NCBI GenBank assembly: GCA_021835185.1
Contig: JAKBQO010000031.1
Span: 1 to 11,890, forward strand
Length of the DNA: 11,890 nucleotides
From: Thermoplasmata archaeon
Lineage (GTDB): Archaea; Thermoplasmatota; Thermoplasmata; Thermoplasmatales; Thermoplasmataceae
Direction: 5' to 3'
Part shown: piece after piece, positions 5,831 to 11,890 of the stretch
Layout: every line of letters starts with the position of its first letter
Numbering within the stretch: the stretch's first letter is position 1
The notes under the pieces: generated by a model
What the model saw: the letters and a program-made list of their open reading frames with translations, nothing else
What the model was told of the DNA's origin: nothing
Databases searched by the model: none
Position numbers and translations under genes: made by a program

Positions 5831-7231
5831 ATGTATGGTAAAGCATCTATTGGAAAACCAAAATTGATGAAGAATGCTCTGGGATTTTGGGCCATAGTGG
5901 GACAAACTATTGCCTTTACAGCTCCACTGGCGTCTGTGGTTACATCACTGACTGGCGCCGCACTTTATGCAAGGGGAGCACTTCCGCTTGCAATTTTGAT
6001 ATCGGTGATAAGTGGGATAATCTGGGTTAACACACCCTATCAATACTCCTCTAAGGTTGCAAGTTCAGGTGGATTTTATACATTCACAAAAAAGGCTCTG
6101 GGAAGAACATATGGGTTATTTGATGGGCTCATATATCTTATGTTTGAATATACTATACTCGCAAACACAACCTTATTCTTTGCAGGAGTCTTACTCCCAA
6201 GTATTTTGTCAACTTATATGGGCATATCAACTCCAAAATATCTCTGGATACCAATACTCATAATTTTCGTCCTTCTTTTTACTGCATTACCATATTTTGG
6301 AGTTAAACCATCTGTAAGATATGCGTTGTTTGGGGCATTTCTTGAAATAGGGTTGCTTCTGGTTTTAGGCATCTCAATTATCATACTTGCCGGACACCAT
6401 AATACAGTTTCAGTATTCATTCCCCACCTTTCCGGCGGCATAGCACCTCTCTTTGAAGGCATAGTACTTGGAACATTTCTAATGACAGGTGCATCTGGGG
6501 CTGTGTATATGGGGGAAGAGGCTAAAATGCCCAAAAACAATATTAAAAAAGCCATGATAGTGAGTTTTATAATAACGGGAGCTACATTCCTGATGATTTC
6601 TTATGCGTTCACTATAGGGTGGGGCGTTTCGAAAATGGGAGATTTTGCCACAAAACTTGTACCAGGATTAATACTTGCCAATGAATATCTGGGCTTTCCA
6701 TTCCTGATTATAATGGTCATACTGTTATTTAACAGCATATTTGTTTCAATGGTATCACCCTTGAACGTTCTGGGACGTATTGGATACTCTTTATCAGAGG
6801 ATCATGCTCTCTATGGCTGGTTTGCAAAAATACATCCCAAGTACAAAACACCTTCCAATACAATATTATTCATGGGATTAACAAGCATCATAGCAAGCGT
6901 AGCGGCTGGCCTGATACTTGGTCCATTTTATGGGTATATATTTTTGATTACATTAGCAGGTCTGGCATTATTCGCAGGACATATAATGAGCGATTTTGCC
7001 CTGCCATTTTTCTTCAGGGCAATGAAGGAATTTAAATTTGTATGGCATCTTTTACTACCAGCAGTGTCCCTATTTATTCTGCTGTTTGGTATATATTACA
7101 GTGTATACCCTCCACTGTTCCCATATTTCCAGGCTACAATATTGATGGGAATATTGCTGGTGCTTATAGGAATATATGTGATTTTTAAATTTAGAAGTGT
7201 GCCGAAACAAATAAAAAATTCCCAGGAATAA
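5831..7231 (+). CDS. APC-superfamily amino acid permease
   Basis: This is a 466-residue integral membrane protein with about 12 helices, the usual length for the family. Helix 1 is unwound-type (FWAIVGQTIAFTAPLASVV, 19-37), as in PotE/YjeH-like amino acid/polyamine transporters. The TM2-3 region has YSSKVASSGGFYTFTKKALG (72-91), matching the family's SGG-x-Y-x-Y-x-x-x-x-LG pattern. The TM6-7 loop has YMGEEAKMPKNNIKKA (226-241), the conserved GEE-A-x-x-P segment. The TM8-9 loop has GRIGYSLSEDHALYGWF followed by KIHPKYKTPSN (315-343), the typical R-x-x-Y-x-L-x-x-D-x-x-x-P-x-x-F...TP motif with small changes. It probably imports amino acids by proton symport across an acidophile membrane; the exact substrate cannot be read. 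It has its own leaderless promoter with an overlapping palindrome, and an oligo-T tract follows the stop. Confidence 0.9.
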   Translation: MYGKASIGKPKLMKNALGFWAIVGQTIAFTAPLASVVTSLTGAALYARGALPLAILISVISGIIWVNTPYQYSSKVASSGGFYTFTKKALGRTYGLFDGLIYLMFEYTILANTTLFFAGVLLPSILSTYMGISTPKYLWIPILIIFVLLFTALPYFGVKPSVRYALFGAFLEIGLLLVLGISIIILAGHHNTVSVFIPHLSGGIAPLFEGIVLGTFLMTGASGAVYMGEEAKMPKNNIKKAMIVSFIITGATFLMISYAFTIGWGVSKMGDFATKLVPGLILANEYLGFPFLIIMVILLFNSIFVSMVSPLNVLGRIGYSLSEDHALYGWFAKIHPKYKTPSNTILFMGLTSIIASVAAGLILGPFYGYIFLITLAGLALFAGHIMSDFALPFFFRAMKEFKFVWHLLLPAVSLFILLFGIYYSVYPPLFPYFQATILMGILLVLIGIYVIFKFRSVPKQIKNSQE

Positions 7232-7250
7232 ATTATGCATCTGTAATACA

Positions 7251-7264
7251 TTATTTATTTTTTT
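7251..7264 (+). terminator. Oligo-T terminator of the APC permease
   Basis: TTATTTA followed by seven T (7258-7264) lies 20-33 bases beyond the stop at 7231. No hairpin is apparent, as is usual for archaea. Confidence 0.5.
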
Positions 7265-7427
7265 AATGCATCGTATTTTTTTGCTTATTTTGATAACTCT
7301 CAGTACCTGCCGTGCATTCCCGGGAAATCATAGTCTGCCAGTAACTTATAGATATTCTTCATATTAATTGGTATCAAAGGGATTTTTTCGGTTCCCGAAT
7401 AATCCAAAATGTTTTATTAGGAAGTTT

Positions 7428-7435
7428 CTTATATA
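7428..7435 (+). promoter_or_regulatory. TATA box of the 12-helix membrane protein gene
   Basis: CTTATATA starts 26 bases before the ATG at 7454 and is preceded by a GAAGTTT BRE-like run. The message is probably leaderless or nearly so. No palindrome overlaps this promoter, unlike at its two plus-strand transporter neighbours. Confidence 0.55.
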
Positions 7436-7453
7436 AATACGGTATATTTTTAT

Positions 7454-8830
7454 ATGTCACAGGAAGAAAATTTGAATCAAAGATGGAAAAAAATTCTATT
7501 AAACCCTAAAGACAATATAATAGCTATTCTCGCTTTTATAAGTATTTTTCTCGCAATTGGACCAATATTGCCCGGGGTTAGCTGGTTCAGCCTTGGCAAT
7601 TTCAGTCTTGACATGATTAACTTTTACCACACCATTATGATTCCTTTTGCATTTTTGCTCATACTATATACATCTGAACTTCTTGATTTAGATATATTAG
7701 AAAGAAAGGTAGTCAATCTCAGTACTTATCCCATTCTCTTCCTGACATTCCTTGGAATGGTATTCTTCTATCCTGCCAGTACGCAGGGTGCAGATTATGT
7801 ATTACAGGGAATGAGGGATGTCTGGATGCTTGTACTTGCCCTTATGTTTTTTGTCTATCTTTTAATGCTTCCTTTTAAGAACAGGAAAAAATTCAGGAAC
7901 ATATGGGGAGCATATTTGCTAATCGTGATAGCAACGATTTCCGGGGGAATTGCAGCTGTAATGGGCATGATCTATGAATACGGGCTACTCTTTGGATATG
8001 CATCTATTCCCTTGCTGAACAGAGACGTTGCAGCCTGGGGAGGTCTCCAGACATTTCTCGGCAATCTCCTGACCTCGCATTCTCATCAGATGTTGCCTGC
8101 TGTCGAGGGTGGAATAGTAGGCCTAACAGCAATAAGCCTTGGATATGAAAAACTCTCTGCTGTGAAGAGGAACATTGTAAATATTGGAATGGTTATTTCT
8201 ATTTTTGGGACTATTTCAATGACATATCTTTATGTGATTTCATCGTTTGGAACATATGTTATTCCTACTATATTCCCATTTGGCGCAGGTGGAATGAATG
8301 GGTTAGCACTGGATGATAGCCAGACAGGGATAGTAGGAATTGGTGCCCTTATATCCATTATAGGGCTTTATTATATCCTCTCCAGGAGACCTGTGGAACG
8401 CCTGGTACAACTTTCAGAAATCCTCACCTGGATTGCAGTGATGTCGGTTATGGTCGGTGTGGGATATGCCATGGAATTCAACGAGACATACTATGGCTTT
8501 GGGTCACCTGGAGTACCACCTAATGGGGGACCTGGATTCCGGCACGATTTGGCTTTCACTGATGGACATCTCCTGTTTGCATTTTTCTTGATGCCCTTAG
8601 TGGCTGGAATAATCCTGGTCTTAATGCGTTATCTCAGGGGACAGGAAAAAGAAAAGAGGATAATAGCATATCTTATCATGGCTGGAACTGTTATAGGTGC
8701 TTTTGGTGTCATGGAATACATGTTAACACTTTTCTGGGTTGTGGAGGCCATAGGCCTGGCACTGCTCATACTGGCTGTAATTTTGATAACGTTAACTCTT
8801 GGAAAGGAAACTATTAGCAGTGTGGAATAG
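7454..8830 (+). CDS. 12-helix membrane protein with histidines in helices 2, 6 and 10; function unknown
   Basis: This is a 458-residue, very hydrophobic protein that I cannot assign to a known transporter family. My helix count is 12, at roughly 21-44, 54-77, 91-110, 122-142, 150-180, 197-230, 240-272, 290-310, 320-342, 370-393, 402-423 and 424-450. It has only five His: H59 in helix 2 (NFYHTIMIPF), H209 and H211 in helix 6 (TSHSHQMLPAVEGG), H364 at the outer edge of helix 10 and H372 inside it (FTDGHLLFAFF). Heme-copper oxidase and NO-reductase large subunits also have 12 helices, with heme ligands in helices 2 and 10 and metal ligands in helix 6. The helix 7 HH pair of those enzymes is absent. 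The 9-10 loop is Gly/Pro-rich (GFGSPGVPPNGGPGF). It has its own promoter. A heme-binding or oxidase-derived role is inference; an uncharacterised transporter is the alternative. Confidence 0.7.
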   Translation: MSQEENLNQRWKKILLNPKDNIIAILAFISIFLAIGPILPGVSWFSLGNFSLDMINFYHTIMIPFAFLLILYTSELLDLDILERKVVNLSTYPILFLTFLGMVFFYPASTQGADYVLQGMRDVWMLVLALMFFVYLLMLPFKNRKKFRNIWGAYLLIVIATISGGIAAVMGMIYEYGLLFGYASIPLLNRDVAAWGGLQTFLGNLLTSHSHQMLPAVEGGIVGLTAISLGYEKLSAVKRNIVNIGMVISIFGTISMTYLYVISSFGTYVIPTIFPFGAGGMNGLALDDSQTGIVGIGALISIIGLYYILSRRPVERLVQLSEILTWIAVMSVMVGVGYAMEFNETYYGFGSPGVPPNGGPGFRHDLAFTDGHLLFAFFLMPLVAGIILVLMRYLRGQEKEKRIIAYLIMAGTVIGAFGVMEYMLTLFWVVEAIGLALLILAVILITLTLGKETISSVE

Positions 8831-8842
8831 AACAAGAGTACA

Positions 8843-9016
8843 GAATCTAAAACTGGAAGTGGATAATTGAACCTTCCATACCCTGCGATCCACAGGTATT
8901 TTTAATTTTTTGAATTTCTGTGTTTTAGTTCCATAATAAATACCATTCAATGTGTAATTATAGTCCCTGTCAATTATTAATCCACATTTACTGCACTGGT
9001 ATATTCTCTCATTTAA
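8843..9016 (-). pseudogene. tnpB: Second tnpB remnant, zinc finger and RuvC-III end
   Basis: On the minus strand the frame gives KLNERIYQCSKCGLIIDRDYNYTLNGIYYG, the last zinc-finger half (CxxCG, cysteines encoded at about 8995 and 8986) and the RuvC-III DRD-x-N motif of TnpB. A basic tail ending near VWKVQLSTSSFRF follows. Upstream, the frame turns into unrelated hydrophobic residues, and nothing of RuvC-I/II remains. Downstream, it runs antisense into the end of the 12-helix gene, so the true C-terminus is lost. N-A-A/S has become N-Y-T after DRD. It is not a copy of the remnant at 1576-1969: the tail differs, so two separate insertions have decayed here. No tnpA or terminal hairpins were seen. 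Confidence 0.75.
8897..8911 (+). terminator. Oligo-T terminator after the 12-helix gene
   Basis: TATTTTTAATTTTTT (runs of five and six T) lies 67 bases beyond the stop at 8830 on the plus strand, inside the antisense tnpB remnant. It is a plausible transcription end for the membrane-protein gene. Confidence 0.4.
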
Positions 9017-9171
9017 TTTTATAAAATTATGGAAAAGGAGAGTGGTGATATAAATACAAAAAAATAAATTTTGTAGTAATACCATAAAGCTTCCATGTGC
9101 TAGGGTAAATAGCGGTTTATCCATTCTATGTTTTATATCCAGTATTTTGCCGGATAAAGGAGAATTGATAA

Positions 9172-9188
9172 ATTAGTATAATACTAAT
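9172..9188. promoter_or_regulatory. 17-bp palindrome, candidate operator of the oppDF-like operon
   Basis: ATTAGTAT-A-ATACTAAT has exact eight-base arms around a single base at 9180. Its right end lies two bases before the TATA box, so it covers the BRE. Its centre is 38 bases from the ATG; the APC palindrome's centre is about 35 bases from its ATG. The two sequences are unrelated, implying different DNA-binding proteins. The TTAG...CTAA ends recall DtxR/MntR-type sites, but that is only a resemblance. Confidence 0.6.
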
Positions 9189-9189
9189 A

Positions 9190-9197
9190 TTTATATA
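9190..9197 (+). promoter_or_regulatory. TATA box of the oppDF-like operon, leaderless
   Basis: TTTATATA begins exactly 28 bases before the ATG at 9218. This places the transcription start at the start codon and supports that ATG over the later in-frame one at codon 26. Confidence 0.7.
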
Positions 9198-9217
9198 CAC
9201 ACTATTTATGAAGATAT

Positions 9218-10120
9218 ATGCTCCAGGTTGCAGGACTTTATTCCGGTTATTATCATAATAGGGAATATACCGAAATTTTGAGAAACATCAATATGCATGT
9301 AGATGAGAATGAGATTGTCGGTATACTGGGACCAAATGGATCTGGAAAATCCACGCTGATAAAATCTATTATAGGAGATATTTATGCAAGTCGTGGTGAC
9401 GTGCTTTACAATGGAAAGAGCATATACAGTAAAAACAACTACCATGAATACAGAAATTCCCTGATATATGTGAAGCAGGATTCCTTTAACAGCCTGAAGC
9501 CGCTAAAGACCGTGAATTTCCAGATTGGAAAACTGTACAACTGGAAATCATTCGACAGACAGTATGTGGAATCAATATTCATGGAACTTAACCTTAAGCC
9601 GGAAATACTTAACATGAAGGCAACGCAGCTGAGTGATGGAATGAGGCACAGGGTCGTTATTGCCATGGCTTTATTAAAAAATCCCGAATTGCTGGTGCTT
9701 GATGAACCCACAACAGGCCTTGATTCCATATCAACACATCATTTTCTCTCAATTTTAAAGGGTATAAAAAAACATTCTTCAGTCCTTATTTCAAGTATTG
9801 ATGTAAATGCATTGTTCGAGATCTGTGACAGAGTCTACATATTGTACGGTGGTCAAATTATAGAGGATGGAAAATATTCAGCCATTCTTGAAAGCCGGTT
9901 CCAGCCTTATACCGAAATGCTTTTTCGTTATATTCCATTATATTCTAACAGGAACATAGAATATATTTCAGTAAATAATAACAAATACAATGGATGTGTA
10001 TTCATTAACAACTGTCCATTTCATGATCAGGTATGTGAATCGGAGATAACCTATGAGACCATTAATGATCATGGATTTCGCTGTATAAGATATCCAGGGT
10101 GGAAAAATGATAGAGCTTAA
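9218..10120 (+). CDS. oppD: OppD-like ABC transporter ATPase with C-terminal Cys cluster, H-loop His missing
   Basis: This 300-residue cytoplasmic ATPase belongs to the oligopeptide/dipeptide/nickel importer group. It has Walker A GPNGSGKST (38-46), Q-loop Gln87, the signature LSDGM (138-142; usual LSGGQ), Walker B LLVLDE (158-163) and D-loop GLD (167-169). The H-loop position reads ISSID (191-195) where ITHD is usual, so the switch histidine is replaced by Ile194. The tail carries the family's C-terminal Cys motif, C260-x5-C266-P-x5-C273-x15-C289, with His285. In OppD/DppD relatives this motif can hold an iron-sulfur cluster. The next gene overlaps by 14 bases, and the two should form a heterodimer energising a peptide importer. 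No substrate-binding protein or permease lies in this window, so they must be elsewhere. The substrate (peptide, or metal as for Nik) is unresolved. The 'oppD' label is at family level. Confidence 0.88.
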   Translation: MLQVAGLYSGYYHNREYTEILRNINMHVDENEIVGILGPNGSGKSTLIKSIIGDIYASRGDVLYNGKSIYSKNNYHEYRNSLIYVKQDSFNSLKPLKTVNFQIGKLYNWKSFDRQYVESIFMELNLKPEILNMKATQLSDGMRHRVVIAMALLKNPELLVLDEPTTGLDSISTHHFLSILKGIKKHSSVLISSIDVNALFEICDRVYILYGGQIIEDGKYSAILESRFQPYTEMLFRYIPLYSNRNIEYISVNNNKYNGCVFINNCPFHDQVCESEITYETINDHGFRCIRYPGWKNDRA

Positions 10121-10844
10121 GGGAATAAAAAAACAATATAAATTAAAGTCCAGCCCTCTGAAATACAGGGACTATTACGCCCTGGACAATATCTCAACGA
10201 TATTCCGTGATAATATTATAAGTGGCATTACAGGATCATCCGGGTCAGGAAAAACTACACTTGCAAATATCATATCCGGGTATGACCGGGATTATTCCGG
10301 TGAGATCCTTTATGATGGCAGTAGAGAAAAGGATCAAAACTTTATCCGTTATGTATTTCAGGATCCGTACATATCAATGAACCCAGTAAAAACTGTTGAA
10401 TGGCATATTTCAACTGCTGCAGAAATTAATCATGTGAAAATAGAAAAGGCTACTGAAAAATTGGAGATGGCAGGCATGGATTATAGTGCCTTTAGAAGCC
10501 GCTATGTGAATTCACTCTCTGGTGGTGAACTGCAAAAACTGGCACTTGCAATATCCCTTATCCCCGATCCAAATTTCATAGTTCTTGATGAAGCATTTTC
10601 CATGATGGATTCAATCAACCTATTTGCTATTCTTACTTCCATGAAAGAACTTAAAAAAACAGTATCATTAATTTACATAGACCATGACATTAACCGTGTT
10701 TCCTTTGTCTCAGATTATATCTACATAATGAACTGTGGAAAAATCATAGAGGAAAATTACACAGAAAAGATTATGGAAGACCCGGAAGATGAATATACAG
10801 GGGAATTGATAAAATATTCTCCCGATTATAGAAAAAGAATTTAG
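10107..10844 (+). CDS. oppF: OppF-like ABC transporter ATPase
   Basis: This 245-residue ABC ATPase is the partner of the preceding gene. It has Walker A GSSGSGKTT (43-51), Q-loop FQDP (Gln85), the intact signature LSGGE (137-141), Walker B IVLDE (158-162) and an intact H-loop IDHD with His193. The D-loop region reads SMMD instead of SALD. The long segment between strand 1 and Walker A (KSSPLKYRDYYALDNIS) is typical of OppF/DppF. It is shorter than most OppF proteins (usually over 300 residues), and the C-terminal Cys motif is absent, as expected when OppD carries it. The ATG at 10107 lies within the end of oppD (14-base overlap) with GGTG five bases upstream, so translation is coupled. Its TAG shares bases with the stop of the opposing permease gene. 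Confidence 0.88.
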   Translation: MIELKGIKKQYKLKSSPLKYRDYYALDNISTIFRDNIISGITGSSGSGKTTLANIISGYDRDYSGEILYDGSREKDQNFIRYVFQDPYISMNPVKTVEWHISTAAEINHVKIEKATEKLEMAGMDYSAFRSRYVNSLSGGELQKLALAISLIPDPNFIVLDEAFSMMDSINLFAILTSMKELKKTVSLIYIDHDINRVSFVSDYIYIMNCGKIIEENYTEKIMEDPEDEYTGELIKYSPDYRKRI

Positions 10845-11890
10845 GGTTTAACATGCTCTTCATCAACAAGATTCACGGACTTCCCTGCCTTTCTTGCCAG
10901 ATCAGGTTTCCTGTATTTAATATAAAGTGCATATATTATGGAAAAGACAGTGTATATAGCAATTACCAATATGGCATATGTAATCGGGTAAACCGGAGGA
11001 ACCACAGATTCGTAGAGAACAAAGATAAATATAATTGTAGCCACTGATGGAAATATATAATGCTCCACTATATGTATTATTAAATCATGCACACTGCTAT
11101 GTTTTTCCTTTAATCTTCTGAACATCGTCATTACACTTGTATTGAGAAGTACATGTGTTATAATGAGCCCGCCAAGAGCCATAGTAGTAAGGAACTGAAA
11201 AGACTCTGTCAGAGCTTTTACTATAATAGGATCACTGGCACGGTTGTCCAGTAGTGTGTATGGACTTACTCCAGCACCCATTGCCACAATAAAAGTTGCC
11301 AGTATGGCAGTGATAGATGCAACAACAGCAACAAAGGTTAAAGCCTTTGAAGGGGTAACATATTTTTTATGAATGAATGAGAAAAATTTAGGTATAATCC
11401 CATCCCTTCCCATGGCAAAATAAACTCTTCCTGCATTTGCCTGCATGGCAACGCTATCAGAAAAAGCAGAATTGAATGCAACCAGTGAAAACATCACTCC
11501 ACCAACTATCCCGGTGTATGCAGTCGCAACAATTATTCCCGGAATTCCACTGGAGGAAAATGTCTGCATCATGGGTATTCCCCATCCAACGATCTGGGCA
11601 TAGGCAACTTCTGTCAAGACAACACCTACGAGCAGAAGGCCCACAGTAAGCGATCGGGTAATGGCCTTTGAGTTTGTGGCTTCCTCTCCCAGGGGGGCTG
11701 AGCCACCATAACCTATGAAGCTGGTTAATCCAAATATCATTCCAAGGCCAACACCGGTAATTGGGCCTCCCTCAGGGGAAAACCATGAACTGTACTGTGG
11801 CCATACAAAGGGATTGAAAACATTTAATGTATTGTCAGGTGCCTTAATTATTATAATTGCAGAAAGCAGTGCAAGGAAAATTAATTCAAA
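10841..11890 (-). CDS. APC-superfamily amino acid permease, 5' end beyond window
   Basis: The minus-strand frame is open from the right edge to TAA at 10841-10843, giving the C-terminal 349 residues; the ATG at 11740 is internal, because family sequence continues upstream of it. Upstream of that ATG lie a hydrophobic helix (FELIFLALLSAIIIIKA) and a loop with NPFVWPQYSSWFSPEGG. Then come FGLTSFIGYGGSAPLGEEA and ATNSKAITRSL, the TM6-7 GEE-A motif of APC transporters. Further on, AMGRDGIIPKFFSFIHKKY followed by VTPSK is the classic A-x-x-RDG-x-x-P-x-x-F...TP loop, better conserved than in the permease at 5831. About seven hydrophobic segments follow or flank these, with a charged tail ending DEEHVKP. 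It probably carries amino acids by proton symport. It converges on the ABC operon with no gap. Confidence 0.9.
   Translation of the reverse strand, partial: FELIFLALLSAIIIIKAPDNTLNVFNPFVWPQYSSWFSPEGGPITGVGLGMIFGLTSFIGYGGSAPLGEEATNSKAITRSLTVGLLLVGVVLTEVAYAQIVGWGIPMMQTFSSSGIPGIIVATAYTGIVGGVMFSLVAFNSAFSDSVAMQANAGRVYFAMGRDGIIPKFFSFIHKKYVTPSKALTFVAVVASITAILATFIVAMGAGVSPYTLLDNRASDPIIVKALTESFQFLTTMALGGLIITHVLLNTSVMTMFRRLKEKHSSVHDLIIHIVEHYIFPSVATIIFIFVLYESVVPPVYPITYAILVIAIYTVFSIIYALYIKYRKPDLARKAGKSVNLVDEEHVKP

Noticed and set aside
7317..7326. TTCCCGGGAA palindrome upstream of the 12-helix gene
   Set aside because: It is only ten bases, lies about 100 bases before the TATA box and has no positional link to a promoter.
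8792..9124. Minus-strand ORF of 110 codons as an intact gene
   Set aside because: Only the middle codons match TnpB. The N-terminal third is unrelated hydrophobic sequence and the C-terminus runs antisense into the 12-helix gene, so it is a remnant.
1..11890. CRISPR array, tRNA or rRNA genes, C/D-box RNAs, replication origin
   Set aside because: No regularly spaced repeats, cloverleaf-like GC-rich segments, well-placed C/D boxes or origin repeat clusters were seen on either strand.

Overview
The window looks like chromosomal DNA of an AT-rich, heterotrophic archaeon, most likely a member of the Thermoplasmatales (Ferroplasma, Acidiplasma or Cuniculiplasma-like). The reasons are as follows. 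Several starts have an archaeal TATA box (TTTATATA or close) beginning 28 bases before the first codon, which is the geometry of leaderless mRNAs. Genes end in oligo-T stretches without strong hairpins. One regulator has an archaeal-type winged helix, and three transporters belong to families that are abundant in acidophilic archaeal scavengers. The genus is inference; no rRNA or tRNA is present.

Left part (1 to about 2050): an accessory or decaying region. A short minus-strand reading frame runs off the left edge. A strongly decayed DDE-transposase-like fossil (IS1-like, five in-frame stops) lies at 187-405. Next comes an intact minus-strand gene for a secreted, sequon-rich protein whose signal peptide and C-terminal motif resemble the TasA/camelysin (SipW-dependent) family. 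After it are an aborted signal-peptide-like frame and the C-terminal wreck of an IS200/IS605-type tnpB with one stop codon and an internal frame-shifting deletion in its zinc-finger region.

Middle part (2250-4020): a winged-helix regulator is followed 54 bases later by a 187-residue membrane protein, probably as a two-gene unit. A gene-poor stretch with no convincing gene follows.

Transporter part (4021-11890): a minus-strand MFS transporter with the key residues of phosphate:H+ symporters, started from TTG behind a clear Shine-Dalgarno sequence; a 511-base divergent promoter region; a plus-strand APC amino acid permease under a leaderless promoter overlapped by a perfect 18-bp palindrome; a 458-residue, 12-helix membrane protein of unknown function whose histidines sit in helices 2, 6 and 10; a second tnpB C-terminal remnant; an oppD-oppF-like ABC ATPase pair under another leaderless promoter with a 17-bp palindrome; and, ending tail to tail with oppF, the C-terminal 349 residues of a second APC permease that runs off the right edge.

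The intact genes describe uptake of amino acids, peptides and possibly phosphate by an acidophilic scavenger. The two promoter palindromes suggest that the APC permease and the peptide-transporter ATPases are each controlled by a separate repressor. The least explained items are the histidine-bearing 12-helix protein, the regulator/membrane-protein pair, and the OppD-like ATPase that lacks its H-loop histidine. I did not see a clearly new multi-gene system; these are the best leads.
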